A DNA stretch of 64,000 nt from Watersipora subatra (lineage: Eukaryota > Bryozoa > Gymnolaemata > Cheilostomatida > Watersiporidae): contig NC_088711.1 in NCBI RefSeq assembly GCF_963576615.1, positions 13,253,869-13,317,868 on the forward strand, in the 5' to 3' direction. This document shows positions 13,301 through 25,300 of this stretch, piece by piece. Each line of letters starts with the position of its first letter. Position 1 is the stretch's first letter. The position numbers and the translations under genes were made by a program. The notes beneath the pieces were generated by a model, which worked only from the letters and a program-made list of their open reading frames with translations, was not told the DNA's origin and did not search any database.

Positions 13301-16300
13301 AACTAATATTAATAATGTTTTAAGAAATAAGATATTAAACGTATAAAACTCTTGCTCCAAGCGAGTGCAAATAATAATCCTTGTTATATGGGATTGTAAG
13401 GCTAGTTCGCTCGTGTTATTAATCCCCTCACTCCCTCTTGTTAACTCGAGTATGTGAAAACGCCCAAATCCCGTCATAACAATATCATTGCCCACACCGA
13501 AAACTAGTTTCTTACTACCGTAAGTAAAATAAGCAGCACGTCTTTGAAAAGAATATACATAGGGATAGAGAAGTCTGGGATAAGAAGTCTGCTGCAAACT
13601 GGATTTGAACTCACATTCTCCAGTTCTGCGGACATCCATATACCGTATCCAATTCACTACAATATTCTGCAAATCATGTTTTGCATTATCTTCGACAGTA
13701 TAATTTTATTGTATAATTTTTACAAGCAAAGAGATTTTCATCTCGGCATAAAGCTTTTAATAAAAATATTCATCTAGTCGTGACCAATCACATAGTTTTA
13801 GCTGATACAATAAGACAAATTCATCTCCTGCAACAACTCAAACAAAACATCATGGTTTATGCAGCACACATTCAAGTCTCTCTTTCCCCTTTATGGCAGT
13901 TTCCACACTGACAAAGCTGCTTCGGCTGGTGGGATGACATAAACATCCTGTAATCAGTAAAACAAAAGCAATAAATATATGTCATTCATAGATATGTCAT
14001 TCTAAAGCGTATCTACTAAAAGTTTTCAAATTGGGAGTTGATAGATTGCGAGTGTAATTTTAAAAACGAATAAATGTTTAACAAAGGCGCAAGTACGCCA
14101 AGCCAACGATTCGAAGCTTTGGTTCTAGAAGTTAAAGATTTGCATTGATCAATCGATTTTCTTCACTTTCTATATGCCTAAGTGAAAAGTGAACATCTAA
14201 AGTCAAATCATAAATCTAATTTACTAGATAAAACTGCCACAGAAAATTTGAAGCAAATGTAGCTAGGTGAACCGATAAAAAAATATAAAACAATGATTAG
14301 TGATAGTAAAAGTTATAATTTTATTAATTAGTAAAAGTATTAATGAGTACTAAAATATTATCTTTAGTATATTCATCAATCTAAGCCATTGTTTTGCTAG
14401 ATGCTAAAGATTAAAAAGAAGCCGTCAAGAACTCACTGTACACACGTATCTCGCACGCACAGGAAATTACATCTTAGCCTCAAACAGAGAAATATAATCT
14501 GAATGTAAACTCAACAGGAAACTCTATAGGAGACTCAAAGTAAAAGATAAATTTACCTCCATTCTCCGATCTTCCTCCGTAGAACTTTAACTACCTGATG
14601 CCAAGAAAACTCGGAGTCACCTTCGCAGCAATATTTACAATTATGTTGTTTGCCAATAAAACGTGTTGATCGAGTAGTTCATTAAAGTAACGATGTTAAT
14701 TAATTTAGTAAATATCGATGTCCATGCGATTTAATAATAGAGTAAAATCCCTAAATTTGAGATCACAGACAACGCGTTTTACGAGTGATAACATTTATTA
14801 CGGCCTATATAAAAAGTTCGCGCTGATGATTGGCTAAGGAAGCGACTTTATATTTATCGCTCGTGGTTTCTTTTCAGATGTATCACTAGTGACATCACGA
14901 AAGAAGCACCCGCTGGAACGTGAGCTTTTTAAAAGAGGGCATCATTCAAACGCATATATCTCTGGACAGGGTTGGTCTACAAAGACAAAAATGGCATCAA
15001 ATTGTAGCTGATGTTTTAGCCTTTTATGGGTCTTAATTTCATTAAATCGAATTTTTTGACACAACCACATCTTTAACGAATCTATCAAGCTCGCGTGGTT
15101 TAGTAAGGTGTCCGACTGATGAACGGGAGGTACCGCGATTAAATCTGCTGCTTTACAGATTCTTTATCCCAAGATTTCAGTAGCTATAGCTGGAACAACA
15201 CACCAACATTGAAATATATCTACTATATAAACGGCAATCGTTGTCTGTGTGCGTGTGCATGTGTGTATGTGTATCTGCCTTATAGAGTACCGTACTTTTC
15301 GGACTATTAGCAGCTACTTTTTTCTTTTTGTGAGCCATGCTGCTTATATAACGGTGCGGCTATTCTGTGGCTTTTTCTTTTGCCGCTAGGGCGCATTAAC
15401 AGGAATCTCAGGTTAGTGTGCCTCTATACATAACCTATTCATCATTTTTACACAAAAATCACGTGATCTCTGGTTAGCGCACCTCTTTACAGTGCCCAAC
15501 GGCAATGTTCCGTTTTAAACAGCAAAGTTGCTGCCGTGTTAAAAAGCACCGTCCTGAGTTCTGCGGCCTATACAAAGGTGTCTATACAGCTACACAGATG
15601 TACTAAGCCTACTCATTAAATAAAATAAATTAATGAGTAGTAATTTACATGCAATTAATATTTACAGCCAACGTGTACCGAGAAGGTCAAGTGAACGTTT
15701 GTTTCTTGGGGCCACTGGAAAAAACGCTGTTCTCACCTACTAAATTTCCACATCAAAAAGGTAAGTACTTCTTGTTCAATGTTGTAATGTCTATGAATTG
15801 TCACACTTTCAATACATAACCCTTTCACTTGCATCCATGTACAAATTTAGCTATCGGCCTACTGCCAGCCATTTTGCTGATATAGCTTCATATGTATACA
15901 ATATTTTTTCAATTTCAAACTCCAGCTAGAACGTTTGTTTTGGTTATATATTTCATTTTGTCAACATGTTAACAAGCACTGTTATGTAAAAAATTCATTG
16001 TATCTATACTTTGTGCATTGATAAAACGGTGTGAAGCTACGAAACTAAAAAGATCTACAATGTTCCTTATTCTCATAAAACCATTACTTTCACCACCATC
16101 AGAGTCAGTGCTGCTATTGCTATTTTAATTATCTGTGTAATCACGAAAATCTGAATTGGCTATAATGTCATCAACATAAGTAGTTATTTGTTTTCTAACT
16201 CGGACGCGTTTAATGAACTTACACAAAAAATCTTTGTTCTAAAAATTGTTTTTAGGTTGAAAATTCTCAAACAAAGATTAAAATATTAAACTTTAGGCTA

Positions 16301-19300
16301 ATTTTATAGAGAAATCTTAGGAGAACACTGTCACTACCATAAAAGTCCTAAAGACCATTGGTTATGTTATCAACGAATAATAAAATTCGTTTACTAGCAA
16401 TTACTGGTAAAATCGCAAAAATGCGTCTACGTGGTCGACCATAGAAAACGCATAAATGAGTTTACTTCAGTGAAAGGGTTAAAAACGTTAGATTCGCCAC
16501 TGTTTGTGATAGTAAACATGTTCATTTCCTTCCGCTGCAGAGTTACTTTTACTTTTTTTCCAGCTACGAGTACTACAGAACTACAGCTACTACAGAACTT
16601 GCACGGGTACTGCTACTGCGTTTTACCTACTGAATTTCTACTTCGAAAAGGTAAGTATTTCTCATTCAATGTTGTAGTGTATTGTATATGAATTGCCACA
16701 CCTCAACTACTTGATAACGTTGGATTTGCCACCGTTCGTGATAGTGGGACAAGTTCATTTCCTTCGGCAGCTGAGTTACTAATTTTTTTTCCAGCTACGA
16801 GTAGGCTTACTGTAACTTACGGCTACAGAACTTGCACGAGTACGCCAAGGGTTGCGATAGGCGATGGTGAAAAAAAAGAGAGCAGCTGGTATCGATTTAC
16901 TGTTACCCTGCTTTAGCCATGACCAGCTGTATGTCGCCTGCTCAAAAGTAGGCACAAGCCAAAAACTGTTTGTTCATACACCCGACAGAAAAACAAAAAA
17001 TGTTGTCTATCCGCAAGTGTTGCGTCGAACTAACATTGTGTTATTGCTGTCATGCTATGTTCTTCATGTTCTGCTATACCACGTGCAGCATTTTCTAACA
17101 TATTTTTCAGTATATATACATTTTCATGCATTCGCTTTCCTTATTGTATCTCCTAAAAAGGCTATTATGTTGGTGTTATGTTTTATTATTGTAAGGTGCT
17201 AATGATGTATCTGCCTTGACATCATACAAACAAACATCATATAAATTTTATCAACACAACCTCATTACTGTTTGTATATACCATGTCAAAACACAGGCTA
17301 TAGACGAAGAAATGGTGAGCCATGATTAGTGTTTTAAGCATGTAGAAGTCGCCATTCAATAAATGCAGGCGATAGCAAAATATTTTGTATAATTTTTAAA
17401 AAATACAAAATTTTTCATTACTGCCAGTTTGAAGAACTTCAGTTTTGCCTAGCAATGTCAATTTCATTATCAGTTCTCAGTACACAAATAGGGCAACTCC
17501 GATTTGAGTGGTTTGGGACTGATGCATTGTAGACTAGCTGTAAAACGTATTGCAGATTTCCATTGTTCTTCCCAACATTATTGACATAATTATATGACTG
17601 CATATGTGTATGCATAGTGTGATTAATACAAAAAAATTTCAGTAGACTGGATATTTGGAGTTGTTTTACAGTATGAAAGACAACTCTCAATAAACCTCTT
17701 GCTGTACATGAATCTGTTCCTGTAGGCGGGTAATGCAGCTAGCATATATATATATATATATAGAAGACTAGCTGTACTACCCGGCGTTGCCCGGGTAATA
17801 AAAAATCTTTGCACAAACTTGATTTGAATTTAATATATTACACCATTTGCCATTCTAACTTTCGAATTACATATCATGAGAAAAGTGTTTTGTGTGATTG
17901 AAATAATTTAAGAGAAAATAAAAACAACTGTAAAAGTTTTCAAACTTTGTCAAACAATTGGAACTTTCAAATTTCATATCATAAGGAAAATGTTTCATGC
18001 AGGTCAAATAAATCAAAAAAAATAAAACAACTATAAAAATGTTTAGATATAAATGTGAAGTAATTAGCAAGTAATAGCTAAATTAAGTTAGTTATGCTAC
18101 GATTACAATAAAAGATGATTCGGTAATGATACAATTAATACGAACTGAGAAAACAAAATAAAAATCCTGAATATGTTTATTAATGTTAATAATTCTTGCA
18201 TAAAAATGGGTGCGTGTCTGTATATAAAGGCATTCTTATGATGTTCTACAAGGAAGCAAGCTAAACAAAAATTTGTACCTTTCTGGGAAATCTGAAGGAC
18301 TGCTCCAGCTTGCCTTTGGGTAGTCCGTTGTCATCTTGAGGAACGCATGTTTGAGGAAAAAACTTGACAGGGGGCGCAGTTGTGGTGTATGTTGTTTAAT
18401 GAGTTTCATCAGTCGTAGCAGAGTGAGCTTCTCACTAAATGTGCATACAACTTTCTAGTTAAACTTGAAACATAAAAGGATAACAGTTTTTCATATTCTA
18501 TAATATTTAAATAAACACACAATAGATTTTTTCAAAGTACATTTTATATAGTAAATGGTGCTTTGAGACACGAGTAAGTTAATACATGAGCTCTGTCCCA
18601 AAACAAATTAAGATTGTTTGTCGAGCTATGACTGTACTGTCATTACAGTCGACCCCTAAAGTTATCACATCAAAAGGAAGTACCACATTTACCACCAAAA
18701 ATACTTAACCATCAGAAAAACTGCAACATTAGTAAGACTAGTGTCAGCCAGACTCCAGCAAGAAACAGAGCATCATTGCTAGCATAATTTGACACCAATC
18801 ATGCCTTTTAACCAAATAACCCTCATCCAATATAATCTACCAGACCTCACCTGTCAAGCTTGGACAGTTTGTCACGTTCATTTCGTGAATACGAGACCTT
18901 CCAGAGGTCACTTCTACCATAGGCCTTTTCTGGTCTGGCAACCAAGTCATTAGGAAAACCTATAATGCTGTAGCTGCAACCAAAGTATACGTTTTGTTGC
19001 TAAAACCAGAGAATTTTCTTGGTAAACGAATACACAGCCAGAATTATTATAAGGATCAATGCACAGGGTAAATAACCTAAAGGTTAGCGAAACAATTGCA
19101 ACTCTGAAAATTCTTTTTTCCTGTTTTGTTTTCACGCTTTTCCATAACTAGATATGCTTCTAGGTAAGATATATGTGCTCCTCAAAGTACACAAACAGTA
19201 GATAACACCACAAGGTGTTCTTGTTTGATGTTGTTGTTATATGAAGATTTGCTGAAAGCTCCATCCAAATATTGTAACTGAGTTTATGTTTTAGTTTTAT

Positions 19301-22300
19301 ATTTCTGCTTAGTTTTTGGCCCAATTGGTGTAAGGTCCAACTAGGGTATGTTAAAATCTGTCATGCTTCAATATCTCATATCAGAAACAGGTAGATGCAA
19401 ATAAATCCTTCAAGTCAAACATTGAGGGAAGGTTGCCTGATTATAAAGTCAACCATTGTTAAAAGGATCTCACACCAAACACTGGCAGATAGCTGTCAGC
19501 TTCTCAATTCACGCTTTGGTAGATGAATGTCAGTCAGTCTTTCAGGCATTGGTCAATAAATGTCCGTCTATCAAGCACTGATATATAAATGTTGGTCTAT
19601 TAAGCACTGGTAGATGAAGGTCCGTCTATCAAGCACTGGTAGATGAATGTCAGTCTATCAAGCACTGGTAGATGAATGCCAGTCTGTCAAACACTGGTAG
19701 ATGAATACCAGTCTATCAAGCGCTGGTCGTTAGGTATTGATTTTGTTAACTTAAAGATGTGGTTGCGTCAAAAAGATTAACACATCAGCTACAGTTTGAT
19801 GTCTTTTTTGTCTTTGTAGACTAACCCTATCCAGAGATATATGCATTTGAATGAGGCCATCTTTTACAAAGCTCAGATTCCAGCGGTTGCTTCATTTGTG
19901 ACATAAGAGTGATGCATGTGAAAAGAATCCACGAGCGATAAATGTAAGATCGCTTCATTAGCCAATCATCAGCACGAAATTTTTATATAGGTCATGCTTA
20001 ATGTTATCGCTCGTTATGTAAAACGAGTTGTCTGTGATGTCAAACATTCTCGTTGTTAGGGAGATTACTCTATCACTACAGTCATACTTCAACTTACGAG
20101 CTTAATGCGTTCCGAGACTGAGCTCGTATGTCAATTTACTCGCATGTTGGTGCAATTTATTTATATATAGAACAATTAAATATATATTGATTGGTTTCCA
20201 CACTCTAAAATAAGCAAATAAAACACTCAAAACAAGATACTGTAACAAAAAGAACATGTTGGTTATTCTCCTTACGTCCTACATGCTTTCAAAAAGCAAC
20301 AGATAAAATATCATGCAAGGAAATGTGATTAATTAAAATGTAAAATTAAATACATACAATAGCAGTTAACACTCGCGTTTGCCAAGGAGGGAGACATAAG
20401 TTATCCTTCGTTACAACAATTGACTTTGATAAATTTGGATTTTATCAAAGTGTTAAAAGACAAACTTAGAAGCAAACCTAAAAGCAAACTTTCATTTTCA
20501 ACTAAATGTAATTAAAATTTCTTCGGCGTTCATAGTTTAAAGTTTCTTGCTGGTTAGCGAGAAATCTTTCCTTTTTTTCGCTTTCACGACTAGCCAGCCG
20601 TTTTAAGATAAACCTATCTAACGACGTTTGCCTTTGTCGCCCTTGCAACATGTTGCGATAAGGACGAACACAAGTGTCGTCACAAATGGTTAATGCACGA
20701 CCACTAGCCAGCTTGTCCGAATGTCTATTAAACAGTTTGGATAGATAGCGCCGGCCTTTTCACATAGCATCGTTTCAGTTACGCTGTCACCGGCCAATTG
20801 TTTGTCCAATGCCATCAGCGGTCGTGAAAGATCGCTGCACCGTTTAGAAACTATGGTTAGTCCTTTTGCGAACTAAATGCTCTGAATATAATCCTTCTGT
20901 TTGATATTATGAATGTATTTCTGTCATATTCCCGAGCTAGCTCAATCACGCATACACATTTCGCATATTTTTCAATATTTTTCCGTTTAATATCAATTGT
21001 TATCATTTGCTTTTTCTTTGTACATGTATTATCTTTCATTTTACTGGCAAACTTTCGGTCTACGCACAGTAAGTTTAATTCACATAATTCTGCACAGAAA
21101 ATCGTGCACAAAAAAACACGGTACAACAGTATAACCTGAGCAGTTGAAAAATACAGAGTGATGCTGTTCTCATAAAACACCTCCGGCATACTTGGCAACT
21201 GACTCAAGTGCTCGTATCTCAAAAATGGCTCGTATGTTAGTGCTAAAACTTGCTCGAAAGCTGGCTCGTATCTCAAGTTTCCCGTACGTTGGAGCACTCG
21301 TAAGTTGAAGTATTACTGTAGTTAGTTACGCGCATCGACTACTAGTAGATTCTAGTAGCTACATGCATCGACATATTTATTTTACATGAATCATCAGGCA
21401 GGTTATGGTTAGAGCTGACAGGCGTCAGCAGCGTTACGCTGCAGAGGAAGATAGGAGAATGGAGGTAAATTTATCTGCAACTTTGAGTATCCTATACATA
21501 TATTCTAAGCTAACGGTAATACTTTTAGTACTCATGAATACCTCTACCAATAAGTAAAATTATAACTTTTTGCTATCACGAATCATCGTTGCATAACTTT
21601 TTACTCGTTTCACAACTTTTTAACATTTGAAATAGCTATAGCGTTTTCTTTGGCATTTGTAGCTAGTAAGTTAGATTTATGATTAGAATTTATGTTGGGA
21701 AAGAGTCCCAACATCAACAAGTCCGAACCTAGACAATTCCCAATCTCGACAGAGGTTGGTCCGAATCTAGCCAAAGGTTGGTTTGAATATCGACAAAGGC
21801 TGGTGCAGTTTTGCAATAATTTTATCCTTTATTCTGATGCTCTCACACACTAATCTTCAACAAATAATAATAGATGCCTTTCGCAGTTTAGTCCTCACTT
21901 CAAAAAATAAAAATCAAAGCTACTCATTGAAGTTTAGATTTCAAATATAACACACTTTTAGCATAACAGTAAACCATGTTTATTATTGTTACTTATTTTA
22001 GTATTCGTTCTATATATTTAGGTTGGACAAAATATTGTTAGGCTTACATAAGCTGGGGAGTGCTGCATCAGATGGATCACAAGATATTTTTGCGCAAATA
22101 AATCGTCTACATATAAATCGCTCATTTACTATGAGAATAGAGAATAGTAAATAGTAAAATAGTAAAACCATTGTCAAGATTGGACCAACCGTTGTCGATA
22201 TACAAACTCGTCGGGCTTCAAACCAGTCGAGGTTCAGACTATAAACCTTTATGTTCCGTGTGTAAAAAGTGAGGAAAATCTATTGATCAATGCTCATCTT

Positions 22301-25300
22301 CAACTCTCAGAAACTAAGCTGTGGCCAAGCCAACAAACAATTGTTAGTTCGGCGTATTTATGCTTATGTTAAACATTTATTCATTTTGAAAATTACACTC
22401 GCAATCTATCTAACTCTCAAATTGAAAGCTTCCAGTAGATACGCGTTAGAACGACATATATATTCATAATTATATATATGAATGACATTTATTACATTTG
22501 TTTTAATGTTGCAGGATGTTTATGTTTACAGGTTCATTAGCGAAGCAGTCGTGTCGGTCTGGAAACTGCCATAAATGGGAAAGAGAGACTCGGATGTGTG
22601 CAGCAACACAACCATAATATGTTTTGTTTGAGTTTGCAGCAGTAGATTAATTTGTCCTATTATATGAACTGAAACTATGTGAATTGCCACAACTTGGATG
22701 GATGTTTGTAATAAAAATTTTGTGCTGTGACGAAAATTTTCTGACTTGTAAAAATTATATAATAAAATAATATTGTTGAAGACAATGCAAAACATGATTT
22801 GCAGAACATATTAAATACACTAGAAATTTCCCTATCATAAAGCCCACGACCAAAGTGATAATGGAAAAAGAAAGGGTACTGCCGGTTGAGAAATGCAATA
22901 TTAGCAGTCAAATGGCCCTGCAGTGCAATAGGAGAACTGCAATGGTAGCTGTAATGTACTGGGTGTTATTATGTACAACAAACAGCAATAATGAAAGGAA
23001 AAGATTATGTGTTTATATCTCTCCCCTGCAATAGGAAAAATGTAATATTAGAAGTAAAATGGCAAGCTGCGGTGTAATATACACAGGCTGGGGGGCTGTA
23101 TGTCATTGGTCATAGCAACCAATATCAAGAAGTTGTGATATTTATCTAGATTTCTGTATGTATATCTAACTAAAAATTCTGCCATACAGCCCATGACCAA
23201 AGTGATATTGGAAAAAAGAAAGGGTACTGATGGTTGAGAAATGCAATATTAGCAGTCAAATGGCACTGCAGTGCAATAGTATAACTGCAATGGTAGCTGT
23301 AATGTACTGGGTGTTATTATGTACAACAAACAGCCATAATAAAAGGAAAATTATGTGTTTATATCTCTCCCCCAGCAATAGGAGAAATGCAATATTAGAA
23401 GTAAAATGCACTGATATTATTAGAATAACCAATATTATTAATATAGTAATACAGTAATAATAGAAAACCAATGCACAATTTTGTTTACATTTCAAAACGT
23501 CATAGCTGACAATATCAAAAAGTTGTGATATTTATATAGATTTTTAGAAAATCTATTTAACAAAACTATTTAGAAAAAATAATAACAGTAACATATTGCC
23601 CAACATCGGTCACTATATACTTTGATCTTGTAAATTCGAATGCTTATTCTTATAATTAAATCTTATTAAATCGAATAATTATTCTTATAATTAAATATTG
23701 TAATTATCTCAAAAGAATCATTAGAAAAAATATCATCGTCATTTTCTTTACTTTCACTGCTTTGGACATCAGTTGGAATACCAAAGTACTCCTAAGTGTC
23801 CAAAATGTCAGTTACTTTGAAATTGGCAAAAAAGAAATGATAACTTTTCAGTACTTTTACGTTAATTACAGAAACCTTCGGCAATGCTATAGACTGGTGA
23901 AATGTGCACATTTTTTGTGTGAAATGCGCACGACTTAATGGTTTTATTCTCTGTCGCTCGGCCTTTTGATTGCCGGTCTTAATTTTGATAACAATAAGGC
24001 TTGTAAAGTTTTAATAACAATTTTAGGGCAAATTAATCTGTCTAGTTATGTATAATCCGATCAGATGGGGAAGGCCTAGGAAATTTTCTACAAATAATAA
24101 AGACTTGGTAACATAATTAAGTAGGTTTAATAATATGTGTTTTGTATCGTTAGTATACTTAAACGACTCCATTGAAAAATGGTTAAATTTGTTGATGAGA
24201 TTTCGGTACAAGGGTTTGCGACGGCCGTTGATGAATAGTTTTCGTGACTTGTGTGCACATATGCATTTGTCATAAGTCTCCCAAACAATTGGTCGTAGGA
24301 AAATTATGCTGAATTTAAAAATCTAAACAGATTTTAGCTGGTTGTCATAGAAATAGATGTATATCTATAAGAAAATGTAGGCCTTTTACATAATTTTGTT
24401 GATATTAAAAATGGCTTGGCAGTACCGCGATATTGGGTACCGCGATATTGGGCACAGCAGCAGTATCATCAACAAAATCTTTAGAAAAATAATAACTGTA
24501 ACATATTGCATTGTCACTATATACTTCGATCTTGTAAATTCGAATGATTATTCTTATAACTAAATATTATAATAATCTCATAAAATCGAAAAATTATTCT
24601 TACAATTAAATATTGTAATAATCTTATAAGAATTGTTAGAAAAATATCATCATCGTTTCCTTTACTTTCACTGCTTTGGACATCAGTTGGAATACCAAAG
24701 TACTCATTATAAGTGTCCAAAATGTCAGAGTCCGGTAGAATCGGCAAAAAAAGAAACGATTACTTTTCAGTGCTTCTACGGTAAATGCAGAAACCTTCGG
24801 CAATTGGACAATGCAATAGACTGGTGAAATGTGCATGTTTTTTCTCGTGAAATGCGCACGACTCAATGGTTCTACTCTCTGTCACACGGCCTTATCGTCG
24901 TTTCGTTTACCCGTCTTAATTTTGATTAAGAAAACGCTAGTCAAGTTGTAATGGCGATTTTAGGCAAAATTAATCTGTCTAGTTATGTATAATCCGATCA
25001 TATGGGTTAGTTTTAGGATATTGCGTTAACTTTTCAAAGACTTGGTAACATTAATTTCAACGAACTTGACCTTGTTATGCGTTCACTATTTCGGTCAACT
25101 CATAAAACCATTTGTTTTGTATTTAAATTAACTAATCGAATGGACCAGTAAAATTTTCTACAAACTGATACTAATAATGACTAGATAACGTAGAATATAC
25201 ATAACTTTTGGGATGCAGTTGGTTTCGCCATGTATTCGAGCATATTATTTCCAAAGATGGCGGCATGCCTATTTTATTTAGCAGCTAGTTTCCGGTGCGC

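Larger units (their letters stand above)
19745..22810. repeat. Inverted duplication, arm B
   Basis: Mirror of arm A, interrupted by the Tc1-like element at 20079-21318. Outside that insertion the block order is exactly reversed relative to arm A, including the two mini-gene exons and the block of about 330 bp beginning AAAGATGTGGTTGCGTCAAA. The whole arm lies in the intron between exons 4 and 5 of gene B. Confidence 0.75.

Noticed and set aside
13277..13672. A 131-codon minus-strand frame.
   Set aside because: It crosses a tRNA-derived repeat and part of the inverted duplication, and has no motif or matching frame in the other arm.
19480..19728. Regularly spaced repeats considered as a CRISPR-like array.
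   Set aside because: Units are contiguous with no unique spacers, and the context is eukaryotic; it is a minisatellite.
20857..21297. A 146-codon minus-strand frame inside the Tc1-like element, considered as transposase.
   Set aside because: No DDE or helix-turn-helix motifs; part of the frame is translated terminal repeat.
24633..24827. A plus-strand frame with a CPKCQSP motif resembling a zinc ribbon.
   Set aside because: Only one CxxC pair; the frame lies in a direct repeat and is not preserved in the other copy, while the opposite strand looks more coding.
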